From: Torymus aiolomorphi
Lineage: Eukaryota > Arthropoda > Insecta > Hymenoptera > Torymidae
DNA: 64,000 nt
Direction: 5' to 3'
Assembly (NCBI GenBank): GCA_036365515.1
Contig: CM070874.1
Span: 26,475,862-26,539,861 of the forward strand
This document shows, one piece after another, positions 42,103 through 57,096 of the stretch (positions are counted from its first letter, which is position 1; the number at the start of each line of letters is the position of its first letter). The translations under genes were made by a program, and so were the position numbers. The notes beneath the pieces are model-generated. The model ran no database searches, was not told where the DNA came from, and worked only from the letters and a program-made list of their open reading frames with translations.

Positions 42103-42714
42103 TGTTTCGACGAATCCTAAGGCCTACCGCGTGGCGATTATTAAGTCTCGTACGTGTTGATTGGTTCGCGCCTTTTTTGACTCGTAGTGTGGGGGGGGGG
42201 GAGAATGATTCGCGCCGCAACGTATTTGCGTACGCAGTCAGTACTCCGAGGACAGCCGAATGAGTGGGATGCGATTGACGCTCACGTTAGGTTTTGTGTT
42301 GCCTTGCATTCCTTTTGGTTTAATCTCGCGTCGTAGTCGTGACATACTCTCCCTTTCTCCTTTGCATACCTTATCCTTGGCCCCAATAAAGAAAATATCA
42401 TTACTGCCGTCTAATGGTCCAGTCGAACACGGCCCAGCGTCGGCGTTCATAACGGCTTCTCGCCGCATTCGCGCGGTCACGACTGTGACCGGGAGAGCGG
42501 CTTTACTTTACGTAAAGACCCTCTGACTTAGAAACTCTCACTCACGCACACACGCCCATACTCATTCGATAATTTGTACCTCTTTCATTATTCATATAAA
42601 AATACATTTGGTTTCATTCCCTCAAACGTTGTTTTTCCTTTTTCATCTTAAACCTTCCCATCTCTTTCCTTGAATCACGGAATTCCACCGCGTTGGCGGG
42701 TTTTCGAGCAAACC
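42103..42714 (+). repeat. BEL/Pao 5' LTR
   Basis: Begins TGTTTCGACGAATCC and ends GCAAACCA. AATAAA lies at 42385-42390. The following TTGGTGCCTCC (42715 onward) is at the primer-binding-site position. Confidence 0.88.
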
Positions 42715-43295
42715 ATTGGTGCCTCCTATGAGGTGTGAATCTCACGATACAAGAACATCGGTGACAAAGTGTGAACGAGCAATTGTCAGCGTGCATCCGG
42801 CCAGAGACGAGAGGACGAACTCGTCGCTTCCCACTTGGATGCCACCTTTCCAATTGCCGTCTACAGCCGCAGTCGCCGAGCCAGAACGAAGATAAGTACC
42901 TTGCATTTTGATTTGCTTTGTGCTCATCATCTTGAATATCACAACGATCACAAGGCGATCATTTCCGTAGCAGGGACGTGCATATAACGGTTTCCCGCGT
43001 TTTCTTGCCTCATCCATAAACCATTGAGCCGCACAAAGGCTGTTAAATTTTCTCGGTATCAGTATGGTCGAGCGCGGCGACCGTTGCATGCATTCCTAGA
43101 ATCGCGAGACTTCGAAGCTAATACTTGGCGCGCCATCATTCTCCCGTATTTCCTTGCCATGTTTTGATTCGGCGCGCGCGTCAGCAAGGTCACACGGTTT
43201 CCCGCATATCCTTTCAGCTCATTCAGACTATCCCGCGCATTCGTTTGATTGAACGAGACTTCGTTATCGTGCAGCTTTGAGTTTGTCACACAGAC
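42715..43295 (+). promoter_or_regulatory. BEL/Pao leader
   Basis: Untranslated sequence between the 5' LTR and the gag-pol start, beginning with a primer-binding-like TGGTGCC. ORFs on the minus strand here (42742-43089 and 43059-43325) are antisense to the leader and match no family I know. Confidence 0.65.
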
Positions 43296-46200
43296 ATGGC
43301 AACTCGCATCGCATTCATCGCTCAAAAGCGCGCTACCCTTAAGGGGTAAATAACGGCCCTTTTAAATGCCGTTTCGCAGAAAAAACTTGTTAAAACCAAT
43401 GCGAGGTTACGTCTCAAGCGCATCACAGAGTTATTCAACAATTATGAAGAATTCCATGACGAATTGGCATTGCTCGATGCCGAGAATGAGGGCTTGGAGC
43501 AGATGACAGAAATTCGAGACGGGTTTTACGACGTCGCAGAGCGAATTGAAACCATGCCGGGTGAAGGAGTGGCTAATTCAAACGATACAGTATCGGATCA
43601 ACCTACGGGAAACTCTACGTTCATTGAGCGTCAACGACGTCTGAAGCTTCCAATAGCCGAACTCCCTAAGTTCAACGGGGACCATAATAACTGGATCTCT
43701 TATAAAAACACGTTTCTGTCGATGGTAGACAAACGTACCGACATCGACAGCCTGAATAAAATCCTATATCTCAGAAATTCTTTGCTAGGCGCGGCCTTGA
43801 ATAAGATCTCACGCTATGATGCCAGTGCGGAGAACTACAAAAACGCGTAGGGTCTTCTCGTCGAATCATACGAGAAGAAGCGTATACTAGTTGCAAAACA
43901 TTATAACGTGATCTTGGACATCGCGCCTATAACCAAGGCAACTTCGGACGAACTATCTCGCATCATCGACGACGTTCGTCAGCATTTAAACATGCTCAAC
44001 TCCTTAGGGGTTACACCCGACGACGGGTTGATCGTCCGGCTACTCGAAAGAGCCCTTCCTACGGGCGTTCGGCTAAAATGGGAAGAATCCCTCAGCCTTG
44101 ACAATCTCCCTACTCTTGAAGAATTTTGCAAGTTCATCAATGAGACCGCTTTCAGACTATGTACGCTTGAAGAGGACGCGGCCCGCGTCAAGGACGGATC
44201 GATTATCAAACGTCGCGGCGAGCCCGAAGTCCAAGCCTCAAAGGCACGTAAAACAAATACGGGTGCACGCGCATTGATGACAACTGTGTCTGGCTCTTGT
44301 GCATACTGTCAGGAAGCTCACTTCATCTACAAATGTCCAGCTTTCGAAAGGCTCACAGTGAACCAGCGATGGGACGCTGTGAAGACGAAGCGTTTATGCC
44401 GGAACTGCCTCCGTTCGCATCAAGGTCATTGCAATTCCTCGCTCTGCAAACGATGCAACCGATTCCATCACACACTCTTGCACTCTTTCGGTACCAAGTC
44501 CACGACGCCCGCGCAGACTCCCAAATCCAATCCGACCAAGGACAATTCGACAAACGCCAAATCCTCAATTTGACTAGCTGTGAATGCGTTAAACACGACA
44601 TCGCGCGTACATGACTCTCAACTCATGATGAGCGCCATCATGCGTGTGCGAAGTGCAGACGGGGTTTTCATCAGAGCTCGCTCTCTTCTTGACACATGTG
44701 CAACCGCGCACTTTGTTACCGAGAGTTTCGCGTGGAAACTTGGACTCCCTATGCAGGCTTGCTCGATTCCAATAGGCGCCATCAACGAGATGTGCACTAT
44801 CTCCAATAATAGCGTTAATTTACACATTCGTTCTATGAATAGTGAATTTCAAAAAAATCTGACTTTCTTAACAGTGCCGAAAATCTCTGGTCTGGTTCCA
44901 GACCAAGTATTTCCCCGCGAATTGATTAAAATTCCGAACAACTTAAAATTAGCCGACCCCGAATTTCACATACCTCGTCCCGTCGACCTTCTGATCGGAT
45001 CCGGTGCCATGCTGGCACTTCTCTCAATCGGTCAAATTAACCTGTCGCTCAACGACTGTGATCTCTGTATGCAAAAAACCCAAGTCGGCTGGGTGATCGC
45101 CGGCGGCGCTAGCGGAGACGGACGGAAAATCGCGGTTTCATGCAACTTGGCGGAATTGTCTAAACAGCTGGCCAAGTTTTGGATCGTTGAGGACACAACT
45201 TCTAACTCAATCAAATCAACCGAGGAAGCTTTATGCGAATCTCACTATATCAAGCATACTAGACGCGACATGACAGGTCGATATGTCGTGCGGCTACCTT
45301 TTCGCGTTCGGAACTTTGAACTCGGTGACTCGCGAGCTCAAGCTTTGCGCCGTCTTCATTCTTTGCATCGTAGACTGAACGCTAATCCGACGCTTAAACT
45401 TGACTACGAAAAGGTGATGCAGGAATATATCGATCTCGGTTACATGACTCTTGTAACCTCTGAATCCGTGAGCGGCTATTATATGCCGCATCACGTCGTG
45501 ATTAAGTCCACCAGTTCGACTACCAAGGTGCGCGTAGTTTTCGACGCTTCTGCCAAATCCAGTAACGGCCTTTCGTTAAATAGCGGATTAATGGTCGGTC
45601 CTACTATACAGGACAAACTCTTTGGACATTTGTTGCGCTATCGCGCACATGTCTATGTTTTGAGTGCCGACATTGCCAAAATGTACAGGCAGATAACTTT
45701 ACACCCCGACGATCGCCGTTTCCAGCGCGTTTTTTGGTACTCCGACGGTAAAATAAGAGTCTTCGAGCTCAATACTGTAATCTTTGGAGTCTCTTCAGCT
45801 CCATTTCTCGCCATTCGAACAGTTCATCAGCTCGCGAATGACGAAAGTAACAACTTTCCTCGCGCTTCGAAAATTCTCAAGAGAGACTTGTACATTTACA
45901 ATTTATTAACAGGGGCAAATACATTGGATGAGATTTTAACGATCCGCAACGAGGTAATAGACATTTTTCACCGCGGAGGATTCCACGTTCGTCAATGGGC
46001 ATCTAATCACCATCACGCTCTCGACAACCTTGACGAACGAATTTTCGAAATGGATTACGCAATTGAAGAGAGTCCGGTTTTAAAAACTCTAGGCATTGTT
46101 TGGGATTCTCGCCGTGACAAATTAGTTTACACAGTAAGTTCAATCGACACATGTCGAGTGACAAAACGCCTTATTCTATCAGAGATCGCGAAGATTTTCG

Positions 46201-48422
46201 ATCCATTGGGCTTGCTTGGACCCATCATCTTGACCGCGAAAGCATTGATGCAAGAGTGCTGGAAGGTCAAGGTCGATTGGGATGAGTCAATACCCCAAAA
46301 CCTTCATTCCAAATGGATCACCTTCGCTGCGCAACTCGATCTTGTACGCGATTTGTCTATTGATCGTCGACTCTTATTAGAACACCCAAGACACATTGAG
46401 ATACATGGGTTTTGCGACGCCAGCAAAGCCGGATACGGAGCATGCATCTACGTTCGGTCAACCGATTCGCGCAATCGCACTCTCGTTCGTCTGTTGTGCT
46501 CAAAATCCCGAGTTGCTCCACTGAAGGAAATGACGACTCCTTGTCTCGAATTGTGCGGCGCACTTATTCTCGCACGACTTTATAAAGAGGCGCACCTTTC
46601 GTTTCTTTTTCATTTTGATCGAGTAATATTTTGGTCAGACTCAACAATCGTCCTTCATTGGCTAAAAAAGTCACCAGAAGTTTTAAAGGTCTTCGAATCA
46701 AACCGAGTTGCCGAAATACAAGCTCTCGAAGGTCCAATCGAATAGCGCCACGTTCGAACCAACGAAAATCCTGCTGACGCGTTATCGCGAGGGCAACTCC
46801 CTTCAGACTTCTTAGAAAATCATATCTGGTTCAATGGATCTACATGGCTCGAAAGGCCAGAAAACTCATGGCCGGTAGGCGCAGAACTTACTCCCGCTGA
46901 TCTCCTGGGATTGAGACAAAACATGTGCCCTCTCGCGAGTGCCACGAAGTCCGACCTCTTTCTTCGATTCTCTTCATACTCAACGCTGTTACACACGATT
47001 GCATTTTGCTTACGCGCACGCCCTTCTAACACTTACAAGGAAAGGAGCATCAGCGTGCAGGAAAGATCAGAAGCGGAAATAACGATTCTTCGAGTAATTC
47101 AACGCGAGCAGTATCAAGACGAAATCACGCGCATCTTGTCAACAGGTCAGGTTAAATCCACTAGACTCGTAGCGTTCAATTCCTATCTTGATGAACACAG
47201 TTTATTACGGGTCGGTGGACGACTGCGTAACGCGGACGTTCCCACAACTCAAAAGCACCCGATCCTCCTGCCCTCTCATCACCACGTTACGGATTTGATT
47301 ATCAGTGAAGTTCATCATAATTCTTATCATGCGGATATTCAGACTACCCTGCACATGATACGACAACGTTTCTGGCTCCTCGACGGAAAAAATCAGGTTA
47401 GAAGAATTGTCCGTCGATGCATCACTTGCATTCGTCACCGTCCGATCCCTCTTGAAGGGCAAATGGGCAATCTGCCTAAATCGCGCGTCTAAGAATCTCT
47501 GGCATTCGACCACACGGGCGTGGATTTTTTCGGTCCTCTTTTCATCAAAGAGAAAAAACATCGAAATCGCACTCGAGTAAAGGCGTATGGTTGCGTATTC
47601 ATTTGCATGGCCACGAAAGCGGTCCATATAGAAATCGTCAGCGACTTATCGACGGATGGGTTTCTAGGGGCGTTTCGACGTTTCATCGGTAGAAGAGCCA
47701 TCCCCTCTCACGTTTATTCTGACAACGGCACCAACTTTGTAGGCGCCAATAACCAACTCATCGAGTTGTTTGCTTTATTCGGCTCGGACAAATTTCAAGA
47801 GACCGTAGATGGTTTTGCGGTTCGTAGGAACATAGTGTGGCATTTTAATCCCCCCTTTGCCCCTCACTTTGGCGGACTCTGGGAGGCCGCGGTCAAATCG
47901 TTTAAGCACCATTTTAAGCGAGTCGTTGGTGACAAACTGTTCACCTTCGAGGAAATCAGCACTTTCGCGATTGAAATTGAGGCTATACTTAACTCGCGTC
48001 CATTGTGCTCAATTTCATCCGATCCTAACGACCCGGTCGCGCTAACGCCCGCTCACCTTTTAATTGGTCGCCCTCTAACCATTCTCCCTGAAGATAATTT
48101 CGAATCTGTTCCAGGAAATCGTCTTTCAGTTTGGAGATTCATTTCCAAGGCCAGACAGGACTTCTAGAAGAAATGGCATCGGGAGTACCTAAACGAACTC
48201 CAAAAACGTCAGAAATGGCACACTAGCAAGGGTAAGATCGAGCCCAACTCTATTGTCATCGTCATAGACAAAAATCAACCCTGCATGCGTTGGCAACTGG
48301 GAAGAGTCCTCGAGGTACATCCTGGAAGCGACGGCATCATCAGAGTTGCCACGGTCAGGACAAGTCAAGGAGCTTACAAGAGAGACCTTACACAACTCTG
48401 TCCATTGCCCCATGTGGGTTGA
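43296..48422 (+). pseudogene. gag-pol: BEL/Pao gag-pol polyprotein with six in-frame stops
   Basis: One frame of 1,709 codons starts at MATRIAFIAQKRATL. Gag carries a Cys/His cluster near 44300-44470 (CAYCQEAHFIYKC, CRNCLRSHQGHC). The protease region reads LLDTCATAHFVTESFA. RT includes VVFDASAKS and YVLSADIAKMYRQI, but the expected YVDD reads YIYN, losing both catalytic aspartates. RNase H (FCDASKAGYGACI, FWSDSTIVLHWL) follows. Integrase has a zinc-finger-like CITCIRHRP, D in [15 protein letters not shown] and the E in [11 protein letters not shown], then a BEL-type C-terminal domain. Stops are at 43347, 43848, 44571, 46743, 47490 and 48165. No frameshift occurs over 5.1 kb. Confidence 0.93.
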
Positions 48423-48509
48423 ATATTCTGAACTTACAATCTTCGTATTTACAACACGACCGTACATCATAACCATTCTTTCCTCGCTTCACTCGCAACA
48501 GGGGGAGTA

Positions 48510-49122
48510 TGTTCCGTCGAATCCTAAGGCCTACCGCGTGGCGATTATTAAGTCTCGTACGTGTTGATTGGTTCGCGCCTTTTTTGACTCGTAGTCTGGG
48601 GGTGGGGGAGAATGATTCGCGCCGCGACGTATTTGCGTACGCAGTCAGTACTCCGAGGACAGCCGAATAAGTGGGACGCGATTGACGCTCACGATAGGTT
48701 TTGTGTTGCCTTGCATTCCTTTTGGTTTAATCTCGCATCGTAGTCGTGACATACTCTCCCTTTCTCCTTTGCATACCCTATCCTTGGCCCCAATAAAGAA
48801 AATATCATTACTGCCGTCTAACGGTCCAGTCGAACACGGCCCAGCGTCGGCGTTCATAACGGCTTCTCGCCGCATTCGCGCGGTCACGACTGTGACCCGG
48901 AGAGCGGCTTTACTTTACGTAAAGACCCTCTGACTTAGAAACTCTCACTCACGCACACACGCCCATACTCATTCGATAATTTGTACCTCTTTCATTATTC
49001 ATATAAAAATACATTTTGTTTCATTCCCTCAAACGTTGTTTTTCCTTTTTCATCTTAAACCTTCCCATCTCTTTCCTTGAATCACGGAATTCCACCGCGT
49101 TGGCGGGGTTTCGAACAAACCA
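48510..49122 (+). repeat. BEL/Pao 3' LTR with preceding polypurine tract
   Basis: Begins TGTTCCGTCGAATCC, directly after the purine-rich GGGGGAG (48501-48507). AATAAA is at 48792-48797. It ends ACAAACCA, and the flank then contains TTATTAAAAAAAA before the CTATC target copy. Confidence 0.88.
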
Positions 49123-49290
49123 TTATTAAAAAAAACTATCATTAAAAAAAAAATCAAAAAGCAGTTTTGAGAAAAATTGAAAATTTGAAAAAAAACAAAA
49201 ACACATAGCCCCAATAACAAAAAAACGGATTTTGACCGGAAAATGAGACCTGCCCGATCAAAATTGACCGAGTAGAAATTGAGATCTAGG

Positions 49291-49384
<94 letters not shown>

Positions 49385-49616
49385 TTTTTTAAAAACCATG
49401 TATTTTGATTCCTAACATCTCGGAACACAATTATAACATGTTTTTGCAACAACACAAAAATTTAATGTCACAAAGCTTCCTCTAGGAGGAAGCAAAATGT
49501 TTAATTGAGAAATAAATGAAATCTATGAATTCGTTTTTGAATTCGAATTGTCTACTTTAGTAGCAAGCAGGGTCAAACCTTTCTTATAATAATTGTTGTA
49601 AAGTTATATATATTAA

Positions 49617-49976
49617 GGGGATATGAGTACCGACGTTATTTTTCAAACAAGCATAACTCACGCAAATATCAATAGAATTATCCAGGAAAAAATCTGCATA
49701 TAGTGTTTGCGTGTACGGAGCGCTTGACAGACGTCTTTTTCCAAAAAAATAATGAGAATTTGTTGAATTAAATAAAAACCGTACTGTCGGTAAATAGGAA
49801 TCTACAATTGACCTACTTTTCAAATGAGCATAACTCACGCAAATATCAATAGAATTATCCAGAAAAAAATCTGCATATAGTGTTTGCATGTACGGAGCGT
49901 TTGACAGCTATCTTTTTCCAAATAAATGTTCGAATGTTCATTTAAAAAAATATTGAAATTATGGTTGCACATCCCC
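49617..49976. mobile_element. Short TTAA-target MITE (360 bp)
   Basis: The ends GGGGATATG and CACATCCCC are flanked by TTAA (49613-49616 and 49977-49980). The left arm has the empty TTAA near 25110-25115. It contains a roughly 175-bp direct duplication starting at CATAACTCACGCAAATATC (49652 and 49829). It is noncoding, with terminal pairing much shorter than in the GGGGGCTAGACACC family. Confidence 0.85.
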
Positions 49977-50086
49977 TTAAGGAAGTACATACCAACAAAT
50001 TGTCAATTTCTGTATCAAGATTGATACCTCGATTTTTTCTATCTATTTTATAGCTAGAATTTTATTAAAGTAAAATTTCTTTTTTT

Positions 50087-50243
50087 GCTTCCTCCTAGAG
50101 GAAGCTTTGTGATAGTAAATTTTTGAGTTGTTGTAAAAACATGTTATAATTGTGTTACGAGGTGTTAGGAATCAAAATACATGGTTTTTGAAAAATGTCT
50201 GTATGGATGTCTGTATGGATGTGTGTGTGTGTATGTGTGTGTG

Positions 50244-50275
<32 letters not shown>

Positions 50276-50296
50276 TGTGAGTGTGTGTGTGTGTGT

Positions 50297-50328
<32 letters not shown>

Positions 50329-51390
50329 CCGCCTGGATCTCAGCTTCTACTCGGTCGATTTTGACCGGACAGGTCTCATTTTTTTTTGTTTTTTTTCAAA
50401 TTTTCGATTTTCTCAAAACTGTTTTTATTTTTTTTTAATGATAGGATCGAGTTATTCGAATCTGATGGATAGCGTTCGAAGGAGAATTAAAATACCTATA
50501 TTTTCTAAAAAAAAAAAGTTTCTAGCTATCACGGTTCTTTTGTTATTAACAAATACGTGTTTTTTTTTTAGAAGCTTATAACTCCTAAACTAGACAGTCA
50601 ATTTTTTTGAGAAAAATCATGATAATACAGAATATAAATAGCTATAATCTGATAAAATTTGAATACATTCTGTAGGCTAGATTTTGAGTAAAAAATTGAA
50701 AAATGAAAAAAATCAGTTTTGTATGTCCAACGATTACAAGAGTAAAATTGACTTAATGGCTTCAAAATTCCTTTTAGAGGTAGATTTTTTATAGTTCTCG
50801 GTCGAGTTCTTTGGGCAAAATGATTGGACCAGAAATTTCAGAGATATTTGAGGTTAAAAATTTTAAATCTTGTAATTTCTCGAGAACGGCTCTATGTATC
50901 TGAATGGAGTGGGTGGCATTCGAAAGAGAATTAAAATACCTATATTTTCTAAAAAAAATTAATTTTCTATCTATCAAGGTTCTTTAGTTATCGTCAAAAA
51001 CAAAAACGTGTTTTTTTTTAAAACTCATAACTCCAATGATGTTATCATCATTATATTATAAAAGTATATAGTATTGGCGTCAAAATGTAATATGTTTGAA
51101 TTTTCAAGATTGAATTCTTCAGTTTAAGTATTCAAAACTGATGAATAATTAAAATAGTATAAGAGTAGGTGGCGCTCCGATCGGGGTAGCGTATATAAAT
51201 TTGATATAAATAAATAACAAATAAATAAATAAATAAATTTAAAAATTAACAATTTTTAATATTCATAAATGAATTTAATTATAATTATGCAATAAATTTT
51301 TTAAAAAATTATAAATTTTGTTATTAAAAATTAATTAAAGGAATCAACAAATTACGGTTGAGGAAGCGACGGGCCAATGAATTGGCAGCG
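50087..51390 (-). mobile_element. E-family element in right arm (mirror of 23654-25010)
   Basis: The right terminus GCTTCCTCCTAGAGG is at 50087 and the left terminus (GAATTGGCAGCG) ends at 51390, with T-runs outside both. A long GT tract (50220-50329) interrupted by GCGT units lies near the right end. It is noncoding. Confidence 0.75.
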
Positions 51391-51409
51391 TTTTTTTTAG
51401 TTGGATTAA

Positions 51410-52087
51410 GGGGGCTAGACACCTTTTTTCTCTGAAATAAGAAGTGACATTTTAATACATAAATGTAAACTAATTATTTCATACTTTTGACATATAAAAG
51501 TGGGTATATTTACCTTACCTTAAAACTTTCTCCGATGGGCTTTATATATGGTCCAGAACCATAGTCATCGATGAAACAAGTTTTCTCACTAACCGTAAGC
51601 TTTGAAATTTTCCTGTGGATGGATTGACTCCAGATTTGAACTAAATTACTCCTGAATAGCATAATTCTCAAATGAGTGTAGGGATTTTTGATCTAATGAG
51701 AAAAAAAAAATTGTGCTGTTTTTCAAGAGTTTTTTTTTTAATTTTTTAAAAATTTTTATATTTTTTCATAATTTTTCTGATGTAAAAATTTTTTCCGACA
51801 TTTAATCCTAAATCCCTACACTCATATGAGAATTATACTATTCAGGAGTAATTTAGTTCAAATCTGGAGTCAATCCATCCACAGGAAAATTTCAAAGCTT
51901 ACGGTTAGTGAAAAAACTTGTTTCATCGATGACTATGGTTCTGGACCATATAAAAGGCCCATCGGAGAAAGTTTTAAGGTAAGGTAAATATACCCACTCC
52001 TATATGTAAAAAGTATGAAATAATTAGTTTACATTTATGTATTAAAATGTGACTTCTTATTTCAGAGAAAAAAGGTATCTAGCCCCC
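51410..52087. mobile_element. TTAA-target foldback MITE (678 bp), second copy
   Basis: Same family as 25726-26404: GGGGGCTAGACACC ends, long self-complementary arms, and flanking TTAA at 51406-51409 and 52088-52091. The left arm shows the empty site in CTTTATTTAATCCAAC near 23632-23645. Confidence 0.88.
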
Positions 52088-53110
52088 TTAAATAAAGTGT
52101 AAATAAATTAAAATAAAATAATTAACTTCTTTAGTAAGGTCGTATTTCAGAAAGAAGTTTATATATATCGCTGTTGACATATATATATATTTCTTTTTTT
52201 TAATATATCAGTAATTTTATTTCAGGTGGGGGGCTTCGTCTCCCCGCACCCCCCTGAGTGGGGGCTTCGCCCCCTACACCCCCACCAGGGGCTCTGCCCC
52301 TGGACCCCGCCCTGCGCCCCACATCAAACCCGCCATACCTCATTACCTACCAACAACAAACTTTATTGTTTCTTTTATTTTGTTTTATTTAGATCGGACA
52401 TTTCAACATAATAACTATATCCTCAAGGATTTTCATTCATGGTCACAAAATGATTTCGTAGATTCATTCGTCATCGAATATCATTTAATGTGTGATATCA
52501 GGAATATGGTTACGAGTCGTGAGGATGGAATATTATATTTGCTTATTCTTTGGCTCAATTTTATATTTAATCAAAAATTTAATCTTTGTTTTTTAATTTT
52601 ATTTTTAAGGTTCAAACTTGAAGAACTTCTATTAATCACATTGTTAATAGAAGATTAGATTATATACAATATTAGCTGCCTGTCTACGACCAAGTTTTAG
52701 AAAAAAATAATTTGTTTCTTGGACCAACTTAGAATAATTTTAAGTAAAAAAACATTTAGGGATTTAATCTTTTAATTTTTGTTACTTCAATATCAATTTA
52801 TATTTCTTATTATATTTTTTTATTAGTGTTTTAGTTTACATAATATTTGGCATTTTGTAAACAATAGATATTTCTTTTTTTTAAATTATGTTTTCAATGT
52901 GTTTATCTCATTTTATAGCACAGTGTGACCTAAGTCCGCACTTAAGTCACGCCTACCCGTGACTTAAGTAGTCGATTATTGCACCGTGAGGTTAGCGCGC
53001 GAGTGTAGCGAGTGGACTGATTAAGGTACGGATAGGCGTGGCAGCGGACTTAGGTAAATGTGCTATAAAATATCGTACGATACATGTGACTTCAGTGGCA
53101 GTATCGCAGT
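52088..53110. repeat. Right-arm segment with GC hairpin cluster and foldback
   Basis: Inverted match to 22609-23653. The GC cluster is at 52225-52325 and the foldback with CCTAAGTCCGC words at 52920-53060. No coding sequence is supported. Confidence 0.75.
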
Positions 53111-54410
53111 GTACTATTTTAACATTGTAATTAAATGTAATTTTATATCTTATGATTATATTTTTATAATTATATGATCTTTCGAATGTTATATTGATTT
53201 TTCCGATATTATTTAAAGCTATTGCATTGAATAATTCTTTGTCAAATCGAATCATGTTAAATAAGCGAAAATTGAATATGTAAAGTGTCGTATTTATATG
53301 TTTAGATAATCAGGATTGATTGTACATTAAAATATTAATTGGAGAAAAGTTTTGTTTAGATGTTATCCATAAGTATACCTTTTGCATTCAATATTTTTGT
53401 GTAAAGTCAAATCGTTGAAATAAGAGAAAATCGTCCATATGTATGTTTTGGCGTTAAAAATTGTTTGTTTGGATTTAACTCGTCGGGAATTGATTGTACA
53501 AAAAATGTTTAATAGGAAAAAGTTTTGTTTTAATATTATCTATAACTTTTACATTCAACATTTTTGTGTAAAATCAAATCCTGTCAAGTTATAGCCGAAA
53601 ATCGTCCATTTTATGTATATTTAGGCGTTAAAAATCGTTTTTATGAGTTCAACTAGTCAGGAATTGGTCGTAGCAAAAAATGTTCAATATAAAAAAGTTT
53701 TGTTTTAATATTATCTATAACTTTTACATTTAAAATTTTTGTGTAAAGTCAAATTCTGCTCAGTTATAAACGAAAATCAGCCATTTTATGTACATTTAGG
53801 CGTTAAAAACCGTTTTTTGGATTTAACTCATCAGGAATTGATCGTACAAAAAAATGTCGAATAGGAAATAGTTTTGTTTTAATATTATCTATAACTTTTG
53901 TATTTAACATTTTTGTGTAAATTCAAATCCTGTAAAGTAATAGCAAAAAAACATCTATTTTTGATGATTTTAGCGATTTTTTCGCTATTACATTGTTAAA
54001 TATTGTTCATAGAAAAAAATTTTCAATGTAAAAAAGACGTCTTTTAATTAGTTTTAGCAGATGCATTTGTTGTTTTTGACTTAAATTTAATTTTGTTCAC
54101 CGTATGCTCAAAAATCGATTTTTTCAAATTTTTATTTGCCCTGGCGTTTTTTTATTTGTCGATCGATTTGGCTCGGTAGAGTACTGTCAGTTACTTATAA
54201 TTAGATGAGTATATTTCCCAAAGCCCGTTTGGATCCGTCGAAATTTCGCTGAGATAATCTGGTTACTTGATCACATACATACGTACAGACATACATACAT
54301 CACTGAAAACGCTTAAAATGTACTTTTTTTGTTGTAAATTTCAGAATTTGAAGTGTTACAATTTTCGCCCTGACGAAAATATAAGGCTCTCCCGAGAAGC
54401 AGTCCTGCCT
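53110..54410. repeat. Outer right arm
   Basis: Inverted match to 5659-6970, including the 175-bp tandem repeats. At 53120-53140 it preserves the uninterrupted sequence of the Gypsy insertion site. It ends at the arm terminus (GGAGAGCC inverted, CCTGCCT). Confidence 0.8.
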
Positions 54411-54530
54411 AAAAACGAAGTTTTTACATAGGGAGGGGGCGGGCGACGAGCCAAGCGAGGAGCAGGTGTGTGTGGCGGCGGGGGGGGATGGCGTGCCGTA
54501 GGCACGCTGGGGGGCGCAGCCCCCATAGTT
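54411..54530. repeat. GC-rich terminal module of the palindrome
   Basis: It contains AAAACGAAGTTTT, a GAGCCAAGCGAGG block, GCGTGCCGTAGGCACGC and GGGGGCGCAGCCCCC. It is the reverse complement of the central spacer with some substitutions. It is present only at the right outer end. The left outer end goes directly from E sequence into AGGCACGACC. Confidence 0.75.
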
Positions 54531-56517
<1,987 letters not shown>

Positions 56518-57095
56518 AATAGGAACTACCTCAGCTGTTTTAAGCGCTTGAGGCCATGTTGATTTTTCAATACAAAGATTAAAGATATGTGTTAGTGCAC
56601 TAACGATTTGATATGATAGTATTTTTAGTGTTTCGGTAGTAATGTTATCTACCCCATCTTTTTTTATTTTCATGTTATCAATTATTTGAAGAATTTCCGC
56701 GTTATTTTAGTTGGTTTTATCTAAATTGTATTCATATTCATTGCTAGTAATTGTAATTACTTACCATGGCATTTTACAATGTTGTTACTTACAATTAGAT
56801 CTGTTCCATTTCTACAAAAGTACGAATTCATATGATTGGCAATTTGCGTCTGATCCTCTATTGTGCAATTGTTATTTAAAATTATCTTATTTATTGTTTT
56901 ATTCTTTTTCAAGTTGGTTCCCACTTTTTATTTATGTATTTCCAAAATTGCTTAGCATTATTGACATTGTTCTTAATCAAATTTCTTTCATGTTTTATTT
57001 TTGCCTCATTAATAACTTTATCTAGCCTCTTTGTATAATTCTTATATTCTAATTTTATTAGATTATTATTTGGTTCATTGCGCATTTTAATATAT
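56518..57095 (-). pseudogene. Non-LTR retrotransposon, N-terminal RT part (other half of the split copy)
   Basis: The minus strand encodes the linker and first RT motifs of a non-LTR ORF2. In order these are KLEYKNYTKRLDKVINEAK, NAKQFWKYINKKW, then IIDNMKIKKDGVDNI and STWPQALKTAEVVPI. The last block normally leads directly into the SNYRPIS motif, which begins at 5103 in the other half. Short frameshifts and an in-frame stop after KKW show decay. The upstream (endonuclease) side is cut near 57095, where unrelated sequence starts at GAGGCGTTTCACGTC. The matching break, strand and order make one split element far more likely than two independent fragments. Confidence 0.8.
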
Positions 57096-57096
57096 G

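Larger units (their letters stand above)
42103..49122 (+). mobile_element. BEL/Pao LTR retrotransposon, full length but defective
   Basis: LTRs of about 612 bp (42103-42714 and 48510-49122) begin TGTT and end ACCA. They differ at roughly a dozen positions by eye. CTATC flanks the element at 42098-42102 and, after a short A-rich insertion, at 49136-49140. The intact site is visible inverted near 25540. A single gag-pol frame (43296-48422) carries Gag, protease, RT, RNase H and integrase in BEL/Pao style. It is inactivated by six stop codons and a lost RT active site. Confidence 0.93.
41706..49493 (+). mobile_element. E-family element in right arm, interrupted by BEL/Pao
   Basis: The diverged left terminus is at 41706 (ACTCATTGGCCCGTAG) and the right terminus GAGGAAGC ends at 49493. 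It is co-linear with the inverted copy at 25234-26613. The BEL/Pao element entered it at CTATC (42098-42102). A (AC)n tract lies just inside the right end. Confidence 0.72.

Noticed and set aside
42742..43325. Minus-strand ORFs in the BEL/Pao leader as genes
   Set aside because: They lie antisense to the retrotransposon leader and show no recognisable domain.
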